Assembly (NCBI GenBank): GCA_938014335.1
Contig: CALLRP010000002.1
Coordinates: 1-64,000 of the forward strand
Reading direction: 5' to 3'
Origin: an uncultured bacterium
GTDB lineage: Bacteria > Hydrogenedentota > Hydrogenedentia > Hydrogenedentales > Hydrogenedentaceae
DNA: 64,000 bases
Positions 35,295-43,922 of this stretch are shown in pieces. The notes under the pieces were generated by a model. It saw nothing but the letters and a program-made list of their open reading frames with translations, made no database searches and was not told the origin of the DNA. The position numbers and the translations under genes were made by a program. How positions within the stretch are numbered: position 1 is the first letter of the stretch; each line of letters starts with the position of its first letter.

Positions 35295-35927
35295 TCAAAC
35301 ATTCTTATTTAAGAGTAATTTTTCCAGTTCTTCAGGTGTATAGACAAGATGATGAGGTTGTGCTTGGGTTAACCTTCCTACATGATGCCAGCCCCATGCC
35401 ACTGCAATGGTTATAGCACCTGCATCCTTCCCTTCATATATATCTCCACTGGTGTCTCCTATATAGTAAGCAATGGCTTTCGGATGTTTTTTCCAGACCC
35501 GTTTAATCTTTTTCACTTTACTTGTTTCTATATCTGCCCCTAATACATCTTGTATCCCATCAATACCTTCACGAACCAAAAACCTCTGCACCGCCTCTGT
35601 CAAATTGGAACTAATAATATATACAGGATACTCTGCGGAAAGTCGAGCCAGCAGTCCGTGTATTCCCTCGAAAGCAGAAACACTATCATTAGCTTTTGCA
35701 ATGCGCGGTTGAAATCTATTAAATAATTCCCTCAATTTCCAGGGCGGAAACCCTGCCTTGATAACATTAAATACCAGATTTCCCTCAAACAAATTTAAGA
35801 ATGCCTCTTTGGAATTTAATCGATTAAATCCCATCTCCGTACATGCAGATGTGAACTCGCGAAAGAAAACCTCAAAAGAATTTGCAATAACCCCATCAAA
35901 ATCAAACAAAATAAGTTTTTCTGGCAT
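35295..35927 (-). CDS. HAD-family phosphatase (phosphoglycolate phosphatase-like)
   Basis: A 210-residue HAD hydrolase. Motif I is FDFDGVIA with nucleophile Asp9 and Asp11, motif II IISSNLTEA, motif III the Lys region KVKKIKRVW, and motif IV YIGDTSGDIYEGKDAG. The helical cap between residues ~20 and 85 is of the class-I type found in phosphoglycolate phosphatases and related detoxifying enzymes. Substrate not determined. Cytoplasmic, no signal peptide. AGGAG lies six bases upstream of the ATG. It is followed by two hairpins within the intergenic repeat. Confidence 0.9.
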   Translation of the reverse strand: MPEKLILFDFDGVIANSFEVFFREFTSACTEMGFNRLNSKEAFLNLFEGNLVFNVIKAGFPPWKLRELFNRFQPRIAKANDSVSAFEGIHGLLARLSAEYPVYIISSNLTEAVQRFLVREGIDGIQDVLGADIETSKVKKIKRVWKKHPKAIAYYIGDTSGDIYEGKDAGAITIAVAWGWHHVGRLTQAQPHHLVYTPEELEKLLLNKNV

Positions 35928-36009
35928 AACCGCTCCTAAAAATTATCTCTTTCTAAATTAAAATAATGTTAAAAAAGCCAAAAAAAATATGTGCTTGATT
36001 ATAAACTTA

Positions 36010-36039
36010 TTGCTATACTATTTTCGATTTTGATATAAT
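36010..36039 (+). promoter_or_regulatory. Candidate sigma-70 promoter of yebC-ruvC
   Basis: A perfect -10 TATAAT at 36034-36039 lies 18 bases after TTGCTA (36010-36015), a four-of-six -35 match. It is 60 bases before the yebC start, in the intergenic region shared with the divergent HAD gene. Confidence 0.5.
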
Positions 36040-36099
36040 AGAAATTTAGCAAAAAAATAGTATAATATTTAAACCTAAGGGAAATGATGGAGAAAGCCG

Positions 36100-36849
36100 A
36101 TGTCAGGACATTCTAAATGGGCAACAATTAAACATAAAAAAAGTGCCTTGGACGCTAAAAGAGGAAAAATTTTCTCAAAGTTAGCAAAAGAAATTTCAAT
36201 TGCCGTTAAGATGGGGGGTCCTGACCCGGAATCCAATTCACGACTTCGCACGGTATTATTAGCCTGTCGAAACGCCAACATGCCTAAGGATAACATCGAG
36301 CGAGCCATTAAACGCGGTTCCGGTGAGGGAGGAGAAAACTACGAAGAAATCCGTTACGAATGCTATGGTCCCGCAGGTGTAGCCATTGTAGTAGATGTAT
36401 TAACAGATAATAAACGCAGAACCGTCGCAGAAGTCCGTCATATTGTTACCAAGCATGGGGGAACAATGGCAGAAGCCGGTGCGGTGCTTTGGAACTTCGA
36501 CCCAAAAGGATTGATTACCGTTAAGAAAGAAAACCTTTCCGAAGACGATATTATGGAAAAAGCCTTGGAAGCCGGTGCGGAAGATGTAGATACCGAAGGC
36601 GAAATGTATGAAGTGTATACCGCACCTAATGATTTGCATACTGTTTTACAAAACTTTGAAAAGATGAACCTCCCTATCGGCGAAGCCAAACTTACCTTAA
36701 AACCTAAAAATCTAATCTCTGTCGAAAACAAATCTGCCGCTTCGGTGCTGAAACTGATGGAAGCTTTAGAAGACATGGACGATGTTCAGGATGTTTATAC
36801 CAATCTGGACATCACCGACGAAGCAATGGCAGAGGCGATGTCGGAATAG
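36100..36849 (+). CDS. YebC/PmpR-family regulatory protein
   Basis: Member of the widely conserved YebC/PmpR/TACO1 family, associated with transcription regulation and, in recent work, with translation of difficult proline stretches. The 249-residue protein begins with the hallmark MSGHSKWATIKHKK, then GKIFSKLAKEI, NMPKDNIERAIKRG, YECYGPAGVA, EVRHIVTKHGG and the C-terminal DMDDVQDVYTN. Length is normal. ruvC starts eight bases after its stop; yebC-ruvC is a classic bacterial pairing. Confidence 0.95.
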   Translation: MSGHSKWATIKHKKSALDAKRGKIFSKLAKEISIAVKMGGPDPESNSRLRTVLLACRNANMPKDNIERAIKRGSGEGGENYEEIRYECYGPAGVAIVVDVLTDNKRRTVAEVRHIVTKHGGTMAEAGAVLWNFDPKGLITVKKENLSEDDIMEKALEAGAEDVDTEGEMYEVYTAPNDLHTVLQNFEKMNLPIGEAKLTLKPKNLISVENKSAASVLKLMEALEDMDDVQDVYTNLDITDEAMAEAMSE

Positions 36850-36857
36850 TCCAAATA

Positions 36858-37337
36858 ATGATTGCTCTCGGATTTGACCCCGGTTTAGCAACAACAGGTT
36901 ATGGACTCATTCATAAAAAATCTTCAAGATATTTCCATATTACCCACGGAGTTATCCGAACCCCTGCGACAAAACCTATCCCCGAACGACTTGCTATCAT
37001 TTACCAGTCTGCACAGGATTTAATAATAAAATATAAGCCCGATACCATTGCCATAGAACGCCTCTATTTTGAAAAAAATGTAACGAATGGTATTTATGTC
37101 GCTCAGGCAAGAGGCGTTCTACTACTCGCTACCGCCCATCAACAAATATCTGTGGTGGAATTCAGTCCCACCGAAGTTAAAATAGCCCTTGTCGGATACG
37201 GTAAAGCAGAGAAAATCCAGGTACAAAAGATGGTGCAAAGACTTTTACTATTAGATTCACTTCCCAAACCTGATGATTCCGCGGATGCCCTTGCCCTTGC
37301 CATCTGTGCATTACATATCAAACCTATGAATATATGA
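36858..37337 (+). CDS. ruvC: Holliday junction endonuclease RuvC
   Basis: Resolves Holliday junctions together with RuvAB during homologous recombination. The 159-residue protein has the RNase H-like catalytic acidic residues in order: Asp7 in GFDPGLATTGYG, Glu67 in AIERLYF, and Asp140/Asp143 in KPDDSADALALA. It is slightly shorter than E. coli RuvC, with a truncated C-terminal tail. It is cotranscribed with yebC; ruvA and ruvB do not follow, so the rest of the complex is encoded elsewhere. Confidence 0.95.
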   Translation: MIALGFDPGLATTGYGLIHKKSSRYFHITHGVIRTPATKPIPERLAIIYQSAQDLIIKYKPDTIAIERLYFEKNVTNGIYVAQARGVLLLATAHQQISVVEFSPTEVKIALVGYGKAEKIQVQKMVQRLLLLDSLPKPDDSADALALAICALHIKPMNI

Positions 37338-37706
37338 TAATTTCAGAAAATATGTTTATAGTTTATAAAATGTTTTTCATTCTGTTTTTCTAAACAAAAC
37401 AAATGAAATCTCTGGATAAGTGTTCCTATGACATGGAATTATCTGTAAAAAAAATGTGGATTACCCTCTATAAAAATACCTCGAAAGGGGTCTAATATCA
37501 TAGCCACCTGTGGAAACTGGAGGTAAAAGGTAAAAAAAATCAACTACAAAGGAGTGGAATAGGTTTATAAAATATAGAACATTGAAATATAGAAAAAAGG
37601 TTTTATTCAAAGGTCTCTACCCTTTTATTTGAACGAACACACCATTTTTTTTTACTATTTACACATTCACTATTAAAATGTATATAACATTCTACAAGGG
37701 TAGAAC
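37338..37706. other. Intergenic region between ruvC and the second pilB
   Basis: This 369-base gap contains repeat copy B (37403-37572). The remaining ~130 bases before the pilB start are AT-rich, with no recognised promoter or gene. Confidence 0.5.
37403..37572. repeat. Intergenic repeat, copy B (~170 bp)
   Basis: Diverged second copy of the element at 35130-35301, in the same orientation and of nearly equal length. Its central hairpin (ACCTC-GAAA-GGGGT) carries a mismatch, and the 3' stem seen in copy A is broken here. It lies between two plus-strand genes, so unlike copy A it is not placed to terminate a minus-strand transcript. Confidence 0.6.
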
Positions 37707-39587
37707 ATGAGCCAAAACATAGAGGGAAAGTTAAGTTCGCCGATGGGGCAGGCTTTAGTAGCAGAAGGTATTATCACAGAAGAACAGTTAAAACGTGCTT
37801 TGCGTATTCAGAGTTTATTAGAACAGCCGAAACATCTCAGTGATGTCTTGATTGAATTAGGCTATGCAACCCGTCAGGCAATTAATCAAGCTATTACGAA
37901 GCATGGAGGAAATCTTCGCTTAGGAGATTTACTATTGGAGCAGGGGATTGTCACTCCGGAGGTATTAAATTCTGCACTGGCTCTACAAAAAGAACGAGGT
38001 ATCCGACTCGGTCAAGCACTTATTGAATTAGGGGCTATAAATGAACGCACCTTACTTCGGAATTTGGCTCACCAGATGGGTGTGCCGTTCATAGAGCCAG
38101 AATTTCCGATGATTGACCCACGCCTTTTGCAGGGTGTTTCCCCAACTTATTTGCAGAAGTATAATTTTATCCCTTTCTCAAAGGAAGAAGATGGCAGTAT
38201 TACAGTTGTGGTCAGCGATATACATAACGAGCAAGTCAAGCAAGCCATACAGGATATATTCCCCGGACAATATAATATCGCTTTGGGTCCGCAGGACTCT
38301 ATTCAAGAAGCTATCCATGCATTTGAGGAATATCGTCAACAGACAACCCAAGTTCCGGGCGAAACCCATGTCGGCGATGATAATATTGTTCAGCTCGTAG
38401 ACCATCTCCTTATAACCGCTATCGAACGCCGTGCAAGTGATATTCATATTGAACCCATGGCTGATAGAATACGAATCCGCTATCGAATTGATGGTGTTCT
38501 GGTCTATCATACTGACCTGCCGTTAACCATGCTTCCGCGTCTCATATCCCGTATTAAAATCATGGCAGCTTGTAATATCACAGAACATCAGCGTCATCAG
38601 GGTGGGCGTATCCTTTTCCCATACAAAGGAAAAGAAATTGACTTGCGACTTTCCATATATGTGACGGTTTATGGTGAATCAGCAGTAATGCGTGTTCTCA
38701 ATAAAGAACTGGCTCTGGTCGCGTTAGACGAGTTAGGAATGAACCGCGGAATGTTAGAGCGGTATCGTTATGATGTTTTAGACTTGTCTACAGGAGTGGT
38801 ATTAATTACAGGACCCACAGGTTCCGGTAAAACGACTACATTATACGCCAGCATCGCATACTCAAATGATATATCCCGAAAAATCATAACCGTAGAAGAC
38901 CCTGTGGAGTTTACAATTAATGGAATTGTTCAATGTTCCGTTAATGAAAAAGTCAACCGCACTTTTGAATCAACCCTCCGTGAAATTGTAAGACAGGACC
39001 CGGATATTATTGTTATTGGTGAAATTCGTGACCGTGAAACCGCACAGGTAGCTATTCAAGCGGCGTTGACCGGCCATAAAGTATATTCTACTTTCCACAC
39101 CGAAGATACAATCGGAGGTCTCTTGCGACTGATTGATATGGATATAGAGACTTTCCTGATTTCTTCCACGGTTATCTCCGTATTGGCTCAGCGATTACTC
39201 CGTCGTATCTGTCCCAAATGTATTGTCCCTTACATTCCTACTGCAAGGGAAGCACAGTCATTAGGACTGGACTATGCAGAAGTGCGAGAGTATGAATATA
39301 AAAGAGGGAAAGGGTGTCAACACTGTTCCTATACAGGCTATCGTGGTAGGGTCGGCGCGTATGAGTTATTGGTATTAAATGAGGAGGTAAAAGAAGCTAT
39401 ACTTCAGAAAAAGCCCGCCCATGAGATAAGGCGGATTAGTGTGGATTCCACAGGACTCATCAGTATGCGAGAAGATGCTATTTCCAAAGTCATCCGTGGA
39501 ACCACCACATACGAAGAGGTGATTAAACATACACCCAGAACCTTTAATCTGCGTTCCATTCGACAGATTATGACACTATGTTCGTAA
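37707..39587 (+). CDS. GspE/PilB-type secretion or pilus assembly ATPase (copy 2)
   Basis: Second traffic ATPase in the window, 626 residues. The N-terminal ~150 residues show MshEN-like units (GQALVAEGIITEEQL, LGDLLLEQGIVTPEV, LGQALIELGAINERT). The motor has Walker A GPTGSGKTTTLYA near residue 368, Asp box TVEDPVEF, Walker B IIVIGEIRDRETA and His box YSTFHTEDT. The zinc tetracysteine is CPKC followed by CQHCSYTGYRGRVG. It differs markedly from copy 1, so the two probably serve different machines or substrates. The next gene, 22 bases on, encodes an HDOD protein, suggesting regulated pilus or secretion activity. Confidence 0.93.
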   Translation: MSQNIEGKLSSPMGQALVAEGIITEEQLKRALRIQSLLEQPKHLSDVLIELGYATRQAINQAITKHGGNLRLGDLLLEQGIVTPEVLNSALALQKERGIRLGQALIELGAINERTLLRNLAHQMGVPFIEPEFPMIDPRLLQGVSPTYLQKYNFIPFSKEEDGSITVVVSDIHNEQVKQAIQDIFPGQYNIALGPQDSIQEAIHAFEEYRQQTTQVPGETHVGDDNIVQLVDHLLITAIERRASDIHIEPMADRIRIRYRIDGVLVYHTDLPLTMLPRLISRIKIMAACNITEHQRHQGGRILFPYKGKEIDLRLSIYVTVYGESAVMRVLNKELALVALDELGMNRGMLERYRYDVLDLSTGVVLITGPTGSGKTTTLYASIAYSNDISRKIITVEDPVEFTINGIVQCSVNEKVNRTFESTLREIVRQDPDIIVIGEIRDRETAQVAIQAALTGHKVYSTFHTEDTIGGLLRLIDMDIETFLISSTVISVLAQRLLRRICPKCIVPYIPTAREAQSLGLDYAEVREYEYKRGKGCQHCSYTGYRGRVGAYELLVLNEEVKEAILQKKPAHEIRRISVDSTGLISMREDAISKVIRGTTTYEEVIKHTPRTFNLRSIRQIMTLCS

Positions 39588-39609
39588 GAAAGGAATAAGG
39601 ACTAACGGT

Positions 39610-40638
39610 ATGAATGTAACTTGTCCCTTTTGTCAGACAATCATTTCGCCTCCCCAAAAAATGCGTAAGTGGCTATTATGGATTTGCCAGGAATGCCATA
39701 ATCCTTTATGGATACAGATGCAAGGAACAAAGAATAGGGTTCAACCTTTTAACAACTACACCGATGTACGGTCTATTCTCCAACCTAATTCGATTGGGGC
39801 ACAAATCTTTGAACATCTATCAAAATATATTGAACGAATCCCGGTTATACCTCGTATTGGGCAGAAACTATTAGATACAATTCAAAAGCCAGATGTTTCC
39901 CTTTCGGAACTTGTTTCTATTATTCAGGAAGACCCCTCTTTATCCATGACAATCCTAAAAATGTCAAACAGTGCTTATTATGCAGGCTTGCAGGAAGTTA
40001 AAGACCTGCTAACAGCATGTTCACGATTAGGTTTACAGACCCTGACGAATATGGCACAGGTTTATGCCAGTCAGAAAATATTCCAATCGCAAAATCCAAA
40101 GTTAAATGAACAATTTCATAAATTATGGAAACATTCCGTGGCTACTGCTCATGCTTCGTATGAATTAGCACTTCTCGTTGCGGAACCTCATCCGGAAGTG
40201 ATGTTTCTTGCTGGATTGCTTCATGATGTCGGGCATATCGTTTTACTTCAAATTCTAAATGAGGTAAAATCCCCTGCGTTTACTCAATTAATTGCAAGTC
40301 CTCCATTGACTCAAGAAGTGCTGATGCAGTTCCATCCCTTAGTGAGTCTTTTGATTCTCCAAAAATGGGATATTCCCGATGAGTTTGCAGTCCTATCTTT
40401 TGCTCATCATGACCCAACACTCACCCCTATGGAAGAACTACGCACCCAGACGCATATCCTTTGCCTATCCAATTTAATTGTTTCGAAAGAGGGTTATAAT
40501 TTTTTCCCTACAACAGAGAATATTGTTTTCCTACAGCATCCTTCTACTCAGTTCCTTAACCTGAATGATTTAAAAATTGCCACTCTGCGTGTGGATTTAA
40601 CAGATAAATTAGAGGCGTATTTCTCCTCTCTTGGTTAA
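39610..40638 (+). CDS. HDOD-domain signalling protein with N-terminal zinc ribbon
   Basis: A 342-residue protein. Residues 1-40 form a small zinc-ribbon-like module (CPFC and CQEC pairs). Residues ~75-280 are an HDOD domain, a catalytically inactive relative of HD phosphohydrolases used in bacterial signalling. Visible HDOD features are IPVIPRIGQKLLD, SIIQEDPSLSMTILKMSNSAYY and GLLHDVGHIVLLQIL. The pair with the pilB gene just upstream (22-base gap) resembles HDOD proteins that control type IV pili or cyclic di-GMP outputs. Its partner protein is unknown. Confidence 0.88.
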   Translation: MNVTCPFCQTIISPPQKMRKWLLWICQECHNPLWIQMQGTKNRVQPFNNYTDVRSILQPNSIGAQIFEHLSKYIERIPVIPRIGQKLLDTIQKPDVSLSELVSIIQEDPSLSMTILKMSNSAYYAGLQEVKDLLTACSRLGLQTLTNMAQVYASQKIFQSQNPKLNEQFHKLWKHSVATAHASYELALLVAEPHPEVMFLAGLLHDVGHIVLLQILNEVKSPAFTQLIASPPLTQEVLMQFHPLVSLLILQKWDIPDEFAVLSFAHHDPTLTPMEELRTQTHILCLSNLIVSKEGYNFFPTTENIVFLQHPSTQFLNLNDLKIATLRVDLTDKLEAYFSSLG

Positions 40639-40648
40639 GTCCGACCCT

Positions 40649-42070
40649 TTAAAACGCCCACACACGAGGTCTCACCCTTACCTCACGTTCCCCCTTTGCA
40701 TGCGTGTCTAAATACCACGCCAACAAAGCACATCGGTCTGCGTCAATAATATGGTCGTTCCCCTTCGAATATACATACTGTCCCTGAGCATTCAACAAAA
40801 AAGTATGATTTGCGTATTGTTGTTCCCGTTCCGCATTTTTGGGGAATATAATCGTATGTTCAGCCAGTCTCCGTTGCAACAGTTCCGTCATCCATTCCTT
40901 CGTTCGTCGTCGTTGAACCGTTCCATCAGATAACTGCCCCGTTTCTATCATTCCTCCGAATTCAAATGCATATATCCGTTGTTCCCAATCCATTCCTAAT
41001 ATCATTAATTGATGAGCGACCGCTCTTCCACTGTTCCCACAATCAATCCCTATCTTACAAAAACGAAAAATTTTATCCAATTCCTGTATAACCGCCTGCT
41101 GATATGCATAGGTTACATTTTCTAAATGCACACGCAAGACACAGATAAAATAAGGGGGGTCATTTTTATATACCATAAATTCCGACGGATCTCTCGAAAA
41201 ACCTAAATCACACCCTAAATAATACATTCCCTTAGACACAGGTTCGGGTAACTCTAAATGTATTTGCGACCCTTTAAGTCGGATTTCATGATTAGGCAAA
41301 CTTTCATCTACACATGTCAGATAATCATCCAAATTAAACACCGCATTCATAGGCTCCCCATGCAATCCCAATACGCGATGCACATACCCCGGACTATCAC
41401 GCCCCCCATATAATAAAGCCAATTCTTCGTCCTTCTCTTTTGTAAACTCAGGATTGAAATAACTGGGCCAGTGGTATTGTTCCGCATCGGTTAAAAAGGT
41501 TATCCGATAAAAAGTATTCCGTAGTCCATTTGGCACACCATAAACCCATCTTTTCCCACCTCCATTCAAAGCCTGATATAACTCGCCCCAACTCGTTTCC
41601 GTCATCTCCTGTGCCTCATCTACAATCTGCCAGTCCACATGCATCCCCTGAAAATTAATCCCTCTCGGTCCTGCAATGCGTCCCCACAAAGTAAATCCGT
41701 TAACAAAGCGGATGAAATAAGAAGGGGAACGACGCAATTCTGCAATCCCACTTGCAAACTCGGGGGTCGTTTCAAAACGCCTCGCTAACCGATTCATAAT
41801 GGGGAACAAATGATTCTCACATTGTGTTGCAATTAACATAGATTTACCGGGACAATTCACCATAGCCCAACAAGCAATAATTTCTATCTCTGAGGTCTTT
41901 CCCACATCCCTACCGTCGCAGTGCACTTTTCGCAATGCATTCGATTCCAACGATTCCCGCTGATAACCACGAACCTGCCACGGTTTCCCGTTTACATCAC
42001 GAAAGAAGCGGTAGGCAAACAAAGTTCGATTTTGAAGTAAACGAAATAAGTTATCCCTTACAGATGACAT
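40649..42070 (-). CDS. Phage terminase large-subunit-like protein (orphan)
   Basis: A 473-residue protein built like a TerL DNA-packaging motor. The N-terminal ATPase has a deviant Walker A (CDGRDVGKTSE) and Walker B followed by the catalytic acidic residue (WQIVDEAQEM). The C-terminal RNase-H-like nuclease has acidic positions in LGCDLGFSRDP, IGIDCGNSG and NDHIIDADRCAL. AGGGGG precedes the ATG. No portal, capsid, tail or integrase genes are nearby, so this is an isolated or domesticated gene, perhaps a prophage or gene-transfer-agent relic. The frame is intact. Confidence 0.75.
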   Translation of the reverse strand: MSSVRDNLFRLLQNRTLFAYRFFRDVNGKPWQVRGYQRESLESNALRKVHCDGRDVGKTSEIEIIACWAMVNCPGKSMLIATQCENHLFPIMNRLARRFETTPEFASGIAELRRSPSYFIRFVNGFTLWGRIAGPRGINFQGMHVDWQIVDEAQEMTETSWGELYQALNGGGKRWVYGVPNGLRNTFYRITFLTDAEQYHWPSYFNPEFTKEKDEELALLYGGRDSPGYVHRVLGLHGEPMNAVFNLDDYLTCVDESLPNHEIRLKGSQIHLELPEPVSKGMYYLGCDLGFSRDPSEFMVYKNDPPYFICVLRVHLENVTYAYQQAVIQELDKIFRFCKIGIDCGNSGRAVAHQLMILGMDWEQRIYAFEFGGMIETGQLSDGTVQRRRTKEWMTELLQRRLAEHTIIFPKNAEREQQYANHTFLLNAQGQYVYSKGNDHIIDADRCALLAWYLDTHAKGEREVRVRPRVWAF

Positions 42071-42107
42071 AAGAATAGCCCCCTATGGATAAATTTGAAA
42101 AGAAAGG

Positions 42108-42569
42108 TTATTTGCCCGGTGGATACCACACCTTCACTTTTTTAGTCTGCTTACCCCAGCGTAATGCCTCTTTATGCTTCTTAAAAAACAGGTCTACGCT
42201 GTTCCCCTTTACCCCTCCTCCACGGTCCTCTACACGACCATAACCATATCCCGGAATGTACATAATCGTGCCGAATGGGAACCGACTTATATCTGCTGAA
42301 ATAGTTCCCTTTTTCGCTTTGACACCACTGGCAGTCATCCCAACCTTCTTCGGTTTCCCTTTATTGGGACCGTGTGCTACTACAGGGCGAAAATACCAGT
42401 TCCTTTTCCAATTACAACATTTCCCGCAAGGACAATATCCCTTTGTTTCCAATGTCAATATCTCCGAACGCGAACCCGCTTGAGGTTTGAATCGGGAGGA
42501 AGTCGTTGCACAACCTGCGGAAAAAAGGAAAAGGAGAGAAATCCCTATTATCAAATACCGTCGAAACAT
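42108..42569 (-). CDS. 3D-domain lipoprotein
   Basis: Small envelope lipoprotein with a 3D domain, named for three conserved aspartates and related to the double-psi beta-barrel of MltA and resuscitation factors; a peptidoglycan role is likely. Features: signal peptide with lipobox LFSAGC, GYCPCGKCC with two CxxC-like pairs, TASGVKAKKGTISAD, PFGTIMYIPGYGYG, VEDRGG and KGNSVDLFF. The longest frame starts at 42611. An ATG at 42569, with GAGG upstream, yields a compact signal peptide and 153 residues; an intermediate ATG at 42587 is also possible. It sits between the coiled-coil gene and the terminase-like gene on the same strand. Confidence 0.85.
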   Translation of the reverse strand: MFRRYLIIGISLLFLFSAGCATTSSRFKPQAGSRSEILTLETKGYCPCGKCCNWKRNWYFRPVVAHGPNKGKPKKVGMTASGVKAKKGTISADISRFPFGTIMYIPGYGYGRVEDRGGGVKGNSVDLFFKKHKEALRWGKQTKKVKVWYPPGK

Positions 42570-42804
42570 TCTTAAAATATTCCTCATCCAATTCGTTTTT
42601 GATACAAACATATTTCCTACTATTTTACCAAAATATTTTGTAATTTACCTCTATTTTTTTCATGTCCCTGCATCAAATTTTTATGTAAAATAGATTTCAC
42701 TATGGCAACAGATAAAAAAATTTAAATAAAGCAATTTGTTTCTATTCGGCTCCATTCATGTAAATCATGGCTATGAAAACAAAAATCTAAATGAAGTAAT
42801 AGTC

Positions 42805-43317
42805 TTACCTCTCACAATTCAGGATAGCTTTATTATCCTCTTCCAATTGAATCGTCTCTTCTTGCATTTTCCCATTCCCTTTTTCCCATTCACGGGCACA
42901 ATTTGCTAAATCCTGTACAAGTTCTGCAATACTCATCGGGGATGTTTTTGTTTCCGTAGGTTTCAATTCTTCAAACTCCTGTACCAATTTCCGTTGCCGT
43001 TCAAAATATTTAAATAGCACCTCATAACTTTGGATAGAAGAACTTATTTTTTCTACCTTTTTATGAGGGTCATTCCCTTCAATTTTACTTTCCACCTTTG
43101 ATGAGGTTGAAGACAGTAAAAGTTCCTGTTCTAACCTCTGGATAAAGGATGTTATGATAAGGAATTCACGTATACGCACCTGCAACCACGGAGAGGATTC
43201 TATCCCCTTCTTATCAAACCATCTTTGCAATGCTTTGTATTTTTCCCTCCATTGTCTCTTTTCAAAAGGTGTTAGCCACTTCTCCCCATTTTCAATAGAA
43301 TAAAATACAGGTTCCAT
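42805..43317 (-). CDS. Hypothetical helical/coiled-coil protein
   Basis: A 170-residue, charged, mostly helical protein with no recognised family. It is rich in Lys, Glu and Gln, with likely coiled-coil stretches around residues 50-65 and 90-120. The N-terminal LTPFEKRQWREKYKALQRW segment is basic and aromatic. A strong GGAGGGG precedes the ATG, supporting expression. It lies upstream of the 3D-lipoprotein and terminase-like genes on the same strand, so a small-terminase-like DNA-binding role is conceivable but unsupported by any motif. Confidence 0.6.
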   Translation of the reverse strand: MEPVFYSIENGEKWLTPFEKRQWREKYKALQRWFDKKGIESSPWLQVRIREFLIITSFIQRLEQELLLSSTSSKVESKIEGNDPHKKVEKISSSIQSYEVLFKYFERQRKLVQEFEELKPTETKTSPMSIAELVQDLANCAREWEKGNGKMQEETIQLEEDNKAILNCER

Positions 43318-43556
43318 ATAGCCCCCCTCCTTTTTATTTTATTTATGATACTTCTATAAATAGTAAAATTTTTTGCCCCACAAAGACTCTAAGCCATTGT
43401 TATTAAATGAAATCTTTGAAAAGTAATAAATAGACATACACTTTATATTCGTAATAATTAATTGGGAATGAATAATAGATAAAATTTAAAAGTGTGAACA
43501 GCAGTTGAAATTTTGTATATTTATATAAGAGTAGAAAAAAAGCAAATTGTTGGAAG

Positions 43557-43883
43557 ATGAAAAAGGATGAAAAAAATAATATTAACAATCTGAATTATCC
43601 AGATGTTAAGCCTTTGCTGGATAGGAATAAGCCGGTTATTGTGCATCTGGACCCGAATCGTGTTGCAATGATTGTTGGATTGTTTTTTACTCTTATCGTC
43701 CTGTTCTTCTTTCTCATTATTCAAATGATAGGGCGTTCCATAGCGATAGGTTCGATGTTTGTTTTATGTGCTTTGACCTTTGTTATTACTTATGGTATTA
43801 CGGGTATTTTGACTTATTACAGTTTGTGGTTATTAAAAACGACACAAAGTGCAGATAACGAGGTGGAAGAAACAAAAGAATAA
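43557..43883 (+). CDS. Hypothetical small membrane protein
   Basis: A 108-residue protein with a charged N-terminus and two strong hydrophobic helices at about residues 38-57 and 66-92, ending in an acidic tail; a small inner-membrane protein. No family recognised. GGAAG directly abuts the ATG, so initiation may be weak. It is followed 39 bases later by the SurA-like gene on the same strand, suggesting a shared transcript with envelope-assembly genes. Confidence 0.55.
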   Translation: MKKDEKNNINNLNYPDVKPLLDRNKPVIVHLDPNRVAMIVGLFFTLIVLFFFLIIQMIGRSIAIGSMFVLCALTFVITYGITGILTYYSLWLLKTTQSADNEVEETKE

Positions 43884-43922
43884 AAAGCAAGAATAAGATA
43901 CAAATTAAATAAGGATGATTTT

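Larger units (their letters stand above)
35130..35301. repeat. Intergenic repeat, copy A (~170 bp)
   Basis: This segment is clearly similar, in the same orientation, to 37403-37572. Shared features in order are ATGAAATCTC, TATGACAT, TATCTGT, a CCxCGAAxGGGG hairpin, CATAG, AAACT, and ACTAC followed by GAAT-GGTTTAT at the end. Copy A has cleaner stems than copy B. Read on the minus strand it lies just after the HAD gene stop and contains two terminator-like hairpins. Confidence 0.6.

Noticed and set aside
37403-37572. Resemblance of repeat B to a cyclic di-GMP riboswitch (GAAA tetraloop followed by GCCACC)
   Set aside because: The conserved GACGCAAAGCC core is absent, copy A lacks the GAAA loop, and the element occurs between unrelated genes.
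43405-43440. Third copy of the intergenic repeat
   Set aside because: Only about 35 bases show resemblance, too little in AT-rich DNA to list as a feature.
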